Positions 8,792 to 15,299 of a stretch of DNA of 17,871 nt are shown here, piece after piece (position 1 is the stretch's first letter; the number at the start of each line of letters is the position of its first letter). Made by a program: the position numbers and the translations under genes. Under the pieces are notes generated by a model. It ran no database searches, was not told the DNA's origin, and saw nothing but the letters and a program-made list of their open reading frames with translations. The stretch lies in assembly GCA_025458465.1 (NCBI GenBank), contig JALOSK010000003.1, positions 1 to 17,871 on the forward strand. Direction: 5' to 3'. This stretch comes from Sandarakinorhabdus sp. (GTDB lineage Bacteria > Pseudomonadota > Alphaproteobacteria > Sphingomonadales > Sphingomonadaceae).

Positions 8792-10345
8792 TTAGCCGAT
8801 GGTGCCCTGGACCTTCATGTCCTGATCCACGGTCAGGCTCTGTTGCTTGAGCGGCAAATCCCGAAACCACGACATCGGGCTGGCGGCATTCGTAAAGAAT
8901 GATCCGATCTGTGCCGGCACGGCAATCCCGCCACCGTTGACAATGGCTTTGGCAACCAATGCTGGTGTCACCAATATCTCGGCTTCAACGAGACCAAGCA
9001 TGATACCGATCAGTGCCGCTGCCGTGCCTTCGGTCAGCACCATTGCGATGGCCGACACGATTGACACCACAATGGGAGCAATGACCCCGGTTTCCTTCAG
9101 CCAGTCGGGCGCGTCCACGTCCGGGTCGCTGTTCGTCGGCGTGCCTGCCATTACGAACAGGAAGTTGCCATCTGGCTGGATCTGCAGGTCGTAGGACGTC
9201 GAACTCGTCATCGTGACGGTGGCGACATCGATCGATGCGATCGAGACCTGGCAATGCACGCTGGCCTTGATCGTGAATCGGTTGCCCGTGCGCCTCACCT
9301 CGAGATCGGTCAGGTTGACCGTCATCGGTGCTTCCAGCTTCAGGCTTCCGGTGGTGATAAGCTTGTACCCGGCCACGGCTATCAGGCCGAGCACGGCAAA
9401 CGGCACGCTCGGCGGCAGGGCAATTGATCCGGCAAAGATGCCGTACATGGGGCTGAGATCGATGGTAGCGCCGCCAATTGGAATCCAGCCCGAGCCCGGC
9501 CGGATCCGCACCGCGCCGCCGGCTTCGTCAACCTCCAGATGCTGCGCCTCAACGTCTCTCAACTGGTCTGACGTGAAGGGGCTGGGTGGCTTGAACAGGC
9601 CGTTCGCCAAGCCCGGAAATAGAACGGTGCGTGTGAACTTGCGGCCTGACAGCAGGAAGGCGGCATCATTGCCCTTGGTCAGGGCGGTGCCGTCGAACGT
9701 GGCGACTGGAACCGGATTGCCCTGCACGAACGGCTGGGTCATCGTCACCACGGCCAGGATGCTGCCCTTGTCGCTGTCGCCATCAAGGGTTCCGCCCGAT
9801 ATGCAATGCCGCACTTCCACAGGTGAAAGTCCGGGCATCTTGGCGACGCCCGGTGCCTGCAGGTCCACAACGCCCACCACATGCCTGAGCAGATCGGGAT
9901 CCTCGCTCAGCGCCTGGCTTACGGCGGCTGCAATGATGGCCTTCCATTTGGGCGGGAGATCGGCGCCCGTGACGATGGCATTGCGCAGGCAATCTTCCGG
10001 CGCGATCACGATCTTCACCTGATGATCGTCCTCCAGCCGTTCCAGATTGGCCGTGCCAACAATGCGAACCAGGCCAACGCCATGATTGTCATTGTCTGAG
10101 ACGGAGTTGTCGATGATCGTCCCGTGGTTGAGCTCGATGGCAATCCTGGTCCTGGTGCCGGATATCGCCGGGTCTCCGACCAGATGGATCGATTGTACGG
10201 GTGACCAATAATGTCCCAACGCCGTCTGGCCTTCCAGCTGCGGCAATTTCACGGCGCCTGACGCGACTTGCTTGTCAAGGAGCTGGTTGAGCTTGTCGAT
10301 GCGCACGGCGTAGACCGTGTCCCAGCCGGCGGTGGATGCGGACAT
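8792..10345 (-). CDS. TULIP-fold P47/OrfX2-like protein, third of three paralogues
   Basis: A 517-residue protein and last gene of the cluster, 26 bp after its paralogue, with AAGGAGA about 6 bp before its ATG. It starts MSASTAGWDTVYAVRIDKLNQ; GWDTVYA is at 7-13. The next block GHYWSPVQSIHLVGD (44-58) aligns with the NWSFG block of the other two, and DAAFLLS (227-233) with their DAAYMIS and EAGFFMS. Family members are lipid-binding TULIP proteins known from clostridial orfX-P47 clusters; assignment is by eye. There is no signal peptide. Hydrophobic stretches lie at about 303-328, 420-436 and 441-466; the last two could be a membrane hairpin or a lipid-facing helix pair. It has extra beta-rich sequence (about 335-400) and ends in VDQDMKVQGTIG, without the FA-G-L-hydrophobic ending of the others. 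It is the most divergent of the three, so its role may differ. Confidence 0.75.
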   Translation of the reverse strand: MSASTAGWDTVYAVRIDKLNQLLDKQVASGAVKLPQLEGQTALGHYWSPVQSIHLVGDPAISGTRTRIAIELNHGTIIDNSVSDNDNHGVGLVRIVGTANLERLEDDHQVKIVIAPEDCLRNAIVTGADLPPKWKAIIAAAVSQALSEDPDLLRHVVGVVDLQAPGVAKMPGLSPVEVRHCISGGTLDGDSDKGSILAVVTMTQPFVQGNPVPVATFDGTALTKGNDAAFLLSGRKFTRTVLFPGLANGLFKPPSPFTSDQLRDVEAQHLEVDEAGGAVRIRPGSGWIPIGGATIDLSPMYGIFAGSIALPPSVPFAVLGLIAVAGYKLITTGSLKLEAPMTVNLTDLEVRRTGNRFTIKASVHCQVSIASIDVATVTMTSSTSYDLQIQPDGNFLFVMAGTPTNSDPDVDAPDWLKETGVIAPIVVSIVSAIAMVLTEGTAAALIGIMLGLVEAEILVTPALVAKAIVNGGGIAVPAQIGSFFTNAASPMSWFRDLPLKQQSLTVDQDMKVQGTIG

Positions 10346-10371
10346 GCGCTTTCTCCTTCGTGGTCTGGTGG

Positions 10372-11838
10372 TTACGGTTTCGGTGCCAATTCGAGCAGCA
10401 GTCCCCCCGCAAAGCGCGCGCTGATGGGGCGGAGACCGAGGGGCGCCACAAAGCCATAGTCCGGCAGGACCTTGTCCATGACGGCGTCGAACGGTGGCAG
10501 GGCACGAATCCAGTCAGCTTCGACATCGGCAATCCGTTCAGGGAGCCAGGTGATGAACCGGATCTCGCCTTGCACGATGATGTCCAGCAGACCGGCCAGC
10601 AGCCGGGCGGCAAGGCGGGAGATTCCCAGCGATTCCTCGGCCGCCCCAGGCACGAACTTACCGATCAGGGCAGCGATGATCGTGCCCACGATCTGAACCA
10701 GCGCCTGACCTCCGATCAGCCAAAGGCTTTCGTCCTTTTCGGTAATGACCTGTGGCGGTTCCTTGTTGGCCAGCATGAAATGCATTTTCGACGGATCGTC
10801 CGGCGATGGTACCACCTTCACGGTCATCCGTTCGATCAACTGCATGTTGATGGTCTCGATCCGTGCGGGTCCAATCGAGATGTCGAATGCGGCCTGGTCG
10901 ATCATCAACAGCAGGGTCTCGGTCTCCATCCGCACATGAAGTGCGCCCGGTTCGATTGCGCCCTTGTAGACTGGGCCGTCCTTGCCTCGCGATACGGACA
11001 GTGTGAGTGCAATGGCGTTGGTGATCTCCACGCCGTCCGAAACGGGGAAGTCATGCTGCGCCGTATCCGCCGCGGTTCCGAACGCCGCTGCGAGCGCCGG
11101 GGCGATCAGCGCGGACAGAAACAACGAGGCCGAGATCATGTACGCGGCGTCAACATCGGCCGACAGGATTTCCGGAGACAGTGCGATCTGTGCGCCGGTC
11201 ACATCATCGGACCGGGTTCTTGCGAGCACGGCCACAGCCTTGTCGGACACTGCCTTCCTCGTCGGCGCCACAGCCATGACCGCGCCCGACAGCCGGGTGG
11301 CTTTCGCGACGTACCAATCATCCTTTTCAATGCCGGTGGCTTTGGCAGTCATGCTGGCGAACAGCGGATCGAAAAGGGGCCTTGCTGCTTCCGTTGCGAA
11401 CCACGTCTGCAGAACATATTCCACCACGGCCTGCACACCCGCATCGTTCGATGTGGCCTCCACGCTCACGCTCGCCCAGGGCTGGACGCTGCCCGGCGGG
11501 CTGTTCTTGAGCAACAGCATGTTGGCGGTAACGGAACAGGTTCCAAGGAACGGGGCCGCCGTTTCCGGTGTGACCTTCGTGTTCAGCAGCGGCGCAGACA
11601 GGTCGAACTCGGCGCCATAGACATCGTTCAGGCTGAAGGGCCCGAACGACCAATCAACCCAGGTGTCGTCCTTTCCCACCCCATTGTAGTCGAACCCGAT
11701 GCGGAAGGGGCCGCTGGCAGCCATGGATTCGATGCGGTTGAACAGGTCAAGCCGCAGGGCGAACACCGTGTCCCACCCGTATGTCTCAATCGGAACCGGG
11801 ATCGCGGCCGGAACCGAACCACCGCCACCGCCGGTCAT
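10372..11838 (-). CDS. TULIP-fold P47/OrfX2-like protein, second of three paralogues
   Basis: A 488-residue protein whose ATG overlaps the stop of the preceding paralogue (ATGA, 11835-11838), a sign of coupled translation; GGAG lies at 11847-11844, inside the preceding gene. After a Gly/Pro-rich start the motif TYGWDTVFALRLD is at 19-31, then DWSFGPFSLNDVYG (62-75), which corresponds to NWSFGQWQISDVTGG in the first paralogue. DAAYMIS is at 230-236, followed by a hydrophobic helix to about 253. The C-terminal region has a hydrophobic stretch at about 372-398 and a long amphipathic helix (about 403-425). It ends ARFAGGLLLELAPKP, close to the first paralogue's ending. No signal peptide, so export, if any, needs another route. 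These repeats of pattern support common descent and the same fold. Partners in clostridia are lipid-binding accessory proteins of unclear function. Confidence 0.8.
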   Translation of the reverse strand: MTGGGGGSVPAAIPVPIETYGWDTVFALRLDLFNRIESMAASGPFRIGFDYNGVGKDDTWVDWSFGPFSLNDVYGAEFDLSAPLLNTKVTPETAAPFLGTCSVTANMLLLKNSPPGSVQPWASVSVEATSNDAGVQAVVEYVLQTWFATEAARPLFDPLFASMTAKATGIEKDDWYVAKATRLSGAVMAVAPTRKAVSDKAVAVLARTRSDDVTGAQIALSPEILSADVDAAYMISASLFLSALIAPALAAAFGTAADTAQHDFPVSDGVEITNAIALTLSVSRGKDGPVYKGAIEPGALHVRMETETLLLMIDQAAFDISIGPARIETINMQLIERMTVKVVPSPDDPSKMHFMLANKEPPQVITEKDESLWLIGGQALVQIVGTIIAALIGKFVPGAAEESLGISRLAARLLAGLLDIIVQGEIRFITWLPERIADVEADWIRALPPFDAVMDKVLPDYGFVAPLGLRPISARFAGGLLLELAPKP

Positions 11839-13307
11839 GGCGTCTCCAGCCTCACGGCCATCAAGACGCCGTTTGCAAAGCTGGCCCTGGTCGCCACGAA
11901 CTTGGTGCGGCCACCTTCAGGCCAGTTGAGCCGGCTCAGTGCAGCGTCCAGCAGCGGGTCCAGCGAAGGCACCTCGCTGATGTCGCTATCCTTCAGCTTG
12001 GTCACAAGATAGGGAATAACGGCCACGGCACCACCGGCGATCACGCCTGCGGCACCAACCACGACGCGTGCCCATATCTTCGCTGATCGTTCGCTCAGCT
12101 TCAGCACGTTCTGGAAGAAGCCCTTGGGGGTCCACACTGCCAGTGCGCCCAACAACAGGGCAATCACGATGCCGCCCACGATTGTGCCGATGGTCATGCT
12201 ATCGCTGTTGTGCTTGCTCAGGGAAATCTGCGGATCAACCGAGTTCAGGGCGAAATTGCTGGCGTTTGCGGGGGCGGGAAGCTGCAGCAGGCTGAGCTCC
12301 ATCTGTTCCCGGATCGTCGCATCGATGAACACCGTGTCGACATCGGTGGCGATCGTCATCGGTTCCAGCGTCATGTGCAGGAACCGACCGTCCAGCCAGC
12401 ATTTGAGCTTGCCGGCGTCGATGGTGCATTTCCGGGGTGTGCCACCAACATCAAGCGTCGCGGCAAGGGGTACCCGGTTGGTCACCGATGCGTCATCGCT
12501 GTCCAGTGTATAGTTGTTGATGAAATCGCCCTGGTGGTCGTCGGCATATGTGGCCGCGACGGCAGGGCCGAACAGGTTTTTCATCACCAACGCGCGGGAC
12601 ATGAAGAAGCCGGCTTCCGCATTGGCGGGCAGCGCCAGTGGCGACAGTTGCAGTCGCCCCGGTTCGGCCGTGTTGCTGCCGGCAACAAGTGTCATGATGC
12701 CAATGGCCTTCGTGCTGCCATCGGCCATCAGCCCACCGGCAAATCCCAGCTTTCTTGGCTGCAGCCACGGCACCGAGGAGCCGATGTCCGACGTCATGTC
12801 CAGTGCCAGCAGCTCCTTGCTGAACAGCGCGGCCGCGGCTGGATCATTATTGAACCAGTCCTGCAGGACCGTGGCCAGCGCCAAGCGATTGCTTGGACCG
12901 AAGGCCGGTGGCGTCACCATCGTGACATCCGCCCATTGCCCTTCGGTCACTGCCAGCAGTTGGCCGGTTGTGTCGTTGAAAATGGCTTCGAAGGTCACCT
13001 TGCAGGCATAGCCTGGCCCGTCGAGCATATGCTCCACAGGGGCCTGACCGGTGGCCGTCACGGTCAGCTTCGAGCCAGCGCCGAAGTGCATCGTGACCTC
13101 GATGCTGCCCCCTCCGGTCACATCCGAGATCTGCCATTGGCCAAAGCTCCAGTTCAGCGTCGTCGTGCCGATGGAGGTCGGTATGGTATCGCTGTAGGGG
13201 CCATTGACCGGCATGGTTGCCAGGATGCGATTGGCCGCATCGATCTTCATGGCGAAGACCGTGTCCCAGCCATAGGTTTCAGGGAATTCCGTCGCGACAC
13301 TCGCCAT
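11835..13307 (-). CDS. TULIP-fold P47/OrfX2-like protein, first of three paralogues
   Basis: A 490-residue protein and the best match of the three to the P47 pattern I know. Motifs: TYGWDTVFAMKID (11-23); NWSFGQWQISDVTGGGSIEV (52-71), typical of the first beta sheet; WLQPRKLGFA (181-190) followed by a strand AIGIMTLV; EAGFFMSRALVMKNLFGPAV (231-250). Two hydrophobic stretches at about 372-392 and 413-435 flank a basic segment (LKLSERSAKIWAR) and could be membrane spans or a lipid-tunnel lining. It ends ASFANGVLMAVRLETP. I chose the ATG at 13307, which has TGGAG 7 bp upstream; the in-frame ATG at 13319 has none. It is 90 bp after the PEP-CTERM gene, with a hairpin between, and overlaps the next paralogue by 4 bp. 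A lipid-binding role is inference from the fold family. Confidence 0.82.
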   Translation of the reverse strand: MASVATEFPETYGWDTVFAMKIDAANRILATMPVNGPYSDTIPTSIGTTTLNWSFGQWQISDVTGGGSIEVTMHFGAGSKLTVTATGQAPVEHMLDGPGYACKVTFEAIFNDTTGQLLAVTEGQWADVTMVTPPAFGPSNRLALATVLQDWFNNDPAAAALFSKELLALDMTSDIGSSVPWLQPRKLGFAGGLMADGSTKAIGIMTLVAGSNTAEPGRLQLSPLALPANAEAGFFMSRALVMKNLFGPAVAATYADDHQGDFINNYTLDSDDASVTNRVPLAATLDVGGTPRKCTIDAGKLKCWLDGRFLHMTLEPMTIATDVDTVFIDATIREQMELSLLQLPAPANASNFALNSVDPQISLSKHNSDSMTIGTIVGGIVIALLLGALAVWTPKGFFQNVLKLSERSAKIWARVVVGAAGVIAGGAVAVIPYLVTKLKDSDISEVPSLDPLLDAALSRLNWPEGGRTKFVATRASFANGVLMAVRLETP

Positions 13308-13338
13308 GGGGCACTCCATTGAAGACGCAGGAAAGGGG

Positions 13339-13356
13339 CTGGGGGGATACCCCCAG
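13339..13356 (-). terminator. GC-rich hairpin between PEP-CTERM gene and P47-like genes
   Basis: CTGGGGG (13339-13345) pairs perfectly with CCCCCAG (13350-13356) around a four-base loop. On the minus strand it lies after the PEP-CTERM stop and about 30 bp before the first P47-like start. The sequence after it (AGCCCCTTTCC) has only a short T-run. It may be a partial terminator, lowering expression of the downstream genes, or an mRNA-stabilising end. Confidence 0.45.
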
Positions 13357-13397
13357 TTCGTCGTGTTCGACCGTTGATTACGGACGCGAAGCGCGGT

Positions 13398-14090
13398 TCA
13401 AACCTGCCGCGCCGGGAGGGAGGCGATCGCGTGTGATCGCCGCAGCCCTGCGCCGACCAAGCCAAAGCCGCACAGCATCATGGCCCAGCTTGCCGGTTCC
13501 GGAATGCCGCCCGGTGGCGGTGTGACGGACGCCGTCTCCAGCCGGAAGTGCATCGCCTTTCCGTCCGTCGTGATGCCGAAATCCGCCTGGTATGGAATTG
13601 TGCCAACGCTGGAGGCGAACACGTCGAAGCCCACGGTGCCAATGGCACTGTTGGTGAAGGTTGCCGGCTTGCTGGCAAGCCATGCTGCACCGCCCTGGCT
13701 GCCGGTCAGCGCGAGGACCAGGAAATAGGTTCCCGGATCAAGATCAAGCCCCGAAAGCAGGGGCGAGATGGGCGTGGCGATGTCGTAGTCAAGAACGCGC
13801 TGCACATTCGCAAAGGTCGCCGTTGGGCCGATATCATCCTTCAACAGCAGAATAGTGCCGGTGCAATTGGCGCAGAACAGGTCAGCATAGAGATTGGCGT
13901 TTGAAATCGCTGACGATAGCGTGAAGGAGATGCCGGCGGCCTGCCCTGGCGCGAGTTCCTGGGCCAGCGCCCCATCGCCTCCGACGCCGACGATTGTCGT
14001 GGCTGCATTCGCCGTTGCACTGACGCCAAGTACTGCAAATGCCGCTGCCGAAAAAACTGCGAATTTCAGCGATGTTCCGAATGCCGTCAT
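13398..14090 (-). CDS. Exported PEP-CTERM sorting-signal protein
   Basis: A 230-residue protein. Sec signal peptide: MTAFGTSLKF, then a hydrophobic core (about 10-24) and likely cleavage after ATANA (29). The mature part is rich in Thr, Ser, Gly and hydrophobics, low in Lys, and looks like an extracellular beta-sandwich, with a Cys pair in LFCANC (73-76 area). The end is a PEP-CTERM signal: PEPASWAMM (197-205), a short hydrophobic span to about 215, then RRS. In sphingomonads this tail is processed by exosortase, which releases or anchors the protein at the cell surface; no exosortase gene is in the window. The 12-residue tail after the Arg pair is longer than usual. The ATG at 14090 has GGGAG about 8 bp upstream; a TTG at 14111 is in frame but less likely. 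First gene of the minus-strand cluster with the P47-like proteins. Function unknown. Confidence 0.85.
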   Translation of the reverse strand: MTAFGTSLKFAVFSAAAFAVLGVSATANAATTIVGVGGDGALAQELAPGQAAGISFTLSSAISNANLYADLFCANCTGTILLLKDDIGPTATFANVQRVLDYDIATPISPLLSGLDLDPGTYFLVLALTGSQGGAAWLASKPATFTNSAIGTVGFDVFASSVGTIPYQADFGITTDGKAMHFRLETASVTPPPGGIPEPASWAMMLCGFGLVGAGLRRSHAIASLPARQV

Positions 14091-14334
14091 GCAATGACTC
14101 CCGATATGCAAAGACTACTCGCCTGTGCACAGAGCGCCACATCGTTAACCTTGTGTCAATCAAATTGAAAATAGATATGAAAAATGGCGAGACATGTATC
14201 GCCGACAGTCTCTGACATGGCGTGAATGCTGACGCCCATTGGTGGCCGCAACGCACGGCCGATTTTTGAACCTGCGTTCCGGCGGACCGAGGAAATTGCT
14301 GGCCGCCGGCGTGCGGCTGGCCAAGCCTGCGCCA
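14091..14334 (-). promoter_or_regulatory. AT-rich upstream region of the PEP-CTERM/P47-like cluster
   Basis: This 244 bp gap holds the only clearly AT-rich patch in the window (about 14141-14190, with runs such as CAAATTGAAAATAGATATG). It should carry the promoter for the cluster. On the minus strand a TTGACA hexamer sits at 14159-14154, but 17 bp later the bases are CGCTCT, not a -10 box, so the exact promoter is not resolved. No gene is visible here. Confidence 0.4.
14301..14322 (-). terminator. Possible weak terminator after the MoxR ATPase gene
   Basis: GGCCGCCG (14301-14308) can pair with CGGC-T-GGCC (14314-14322), with one bulged base. It lies 12 bp past the minus-strand stop of the ATPase gene and is followed on that strand by AGCAATTTCC, which has only a short T-run. 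Confidence 0.3.
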
Positions 14335-15177
14335 TCAAGGCTCGCGACGGCTCATGAAGGCCAGGCGTTCGAACAGCATCACGTCGGCCTCGTTCTTCAG
14401 AAGCGCACCGTGCAGCGGCGGGATCAGCGATTTGGTGTCGCGGTTGCGCAGCACGTCCACCGGCAGATCCTCGTGCATCAGCAGCTTCAGCCAGTCGAGC
14501 AGCTCCGACGTGCTGGGCTTCTTCTTCATGCCCGGCACTTCGCGCATGTCGAAGAAGATGTTCAGCGCCTCGCCCACCAGGGCGCGCTGGATGTTGGGGA
14601 AGTGGACGCGCACGATGGACTCCATCGTCTCGCGGTCCGGGAACTTGATGTAGTGGAAGAAGCAGCGGCGCAGGAACGCGTCCGGCAGTTCCTTCTCGTT
14701 GTTGCTGGTGATGATGACGATCGGGCGCTGCGTCGCCTTGATGCGCTCGCCGGTTTCATAGACATCGAATTCCATGCGATCGAGTTCGGTGAGCAGATCG
14801 TTGGGAAATTCGATGTCGGCCTTGTCGATCTCGTCGATCAGCAGCACGGGCAGCTTTTCGGAGGTGAACGCCTCCCACATCTTGCCGCGCCTGATGTAGT
14901 TGGCAATGTCGCTCACGCGCGGATCGCCCAGCTGGCTGTCGCGCAGGCGGCTCACCGCGTCATATTCATACAGGCCCTGCTGGGCCTTGGTGGTGGACTT
15001 CACGTTCCACTCGATCAGCGGGGCATCGAAGGCGGCGGCGATCTGCGCGGCCAGCACTGTCTTGCCGGTGCCGGGCTCGCCTTTCACCAGCAACGGCCGG
15101 CGCAAGGTGACGGCGGCGTTGACCGCCACCTTCAGATCATCGGTGGCCACATAGCCGGAAGTGCCTTCGAAACGCAT
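14335..15177 (-). CDS. MoxR-family AAA+ ATPase
   Basis: A 280-residue single-domain AAA+ ATPase. Walker A GEPGTGKT is at 33-40, Walker B VLLIDEIDKAD at 111-121, sensor 1 IITSNNEKELP at 156-165, and an arginine-finger pair Arg170-Arg171 in FLRRC. The insert EFDVYETGERIKAT before sensor 1 is typical of the MoxR/CbbQ/NorQ group, which works as chaperone-like hexamers that activate or load cofactors into partner enzymes, usually with a VWA-domain protein encoded next door. Here no VWA gene follows on the same strand; the next gene downstream is the PEP-CTERM/P47-like block. The start is well supported by AAGGGGA about 8 bp upstream. It is divergent from the exported TPR-like protein, with about 122 bp shared upstream. 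Confidence 0.9.
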   Translation of the reverse strand: MRFEGTSGYVATDDLKVAVNAAVTLRRPLLVKGEPGTGKTVLAAQIAAAFDAPLIEWNVKSTTKAQQGLYEYDAVSRLRDSQLGDPRVSDIANYIRRGKMWEAFTSEKLPVLLIDEIDKADIEFPNDLLTELDRMEFDVYETGERIKATQRPIVIITSNNEKELPDAFLRRCFFHYIKFPDRETMESIVRVHFPNIQRALVGEALNIFFDMREVPGMKKKPSTSELLDWLKLLMHEDLPVDVLRNRDTKSLIPPLHGALLKNEADVMLFERLAFMSRREP

Positions 15178-15299
15178 CGTCCATTCCCCTTCGTGACCAA
15201 GGCGTAAAGGCGCCCGCCGCCGGTTGCAATCCTGTCATTGTGCAAAGGGCGAGGAGCCTGCCATAAGCCATTCAAACAGTTGATTCGGGGGAAGTTGTC

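Noticed and set aside
8571..8850. Two 74-codon open frames on the plus strand after the tRNA
   Set aside because: No ribosome binding site, Arg/Ala-rich products, and one overlaps the end of the third P47-like gene on the opposite strand.
10336..12012. 558-codon open frame on the plus strand across the P47-like genes
   Set aside because: Longer than the real genes, but Arg/His/Gly-rich with no recognisable pattern, and it spans the junction of two coupled minus-strand genes.
12210..13322. 370-codon open frame on the plus strand opposite the first P47-like gene
   Set aside because: Same shadow composition, with no ribosome binding site or family motif.
8521..14334. Search for an attachment-site repeat of the tRNA 3' end at the far side of the accessory block
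   Set aside because: No second copy of the TTCGAGTCC/GGGCGCGCCA segment was seen up to the moxR gene, so site-specific integration is not shown.
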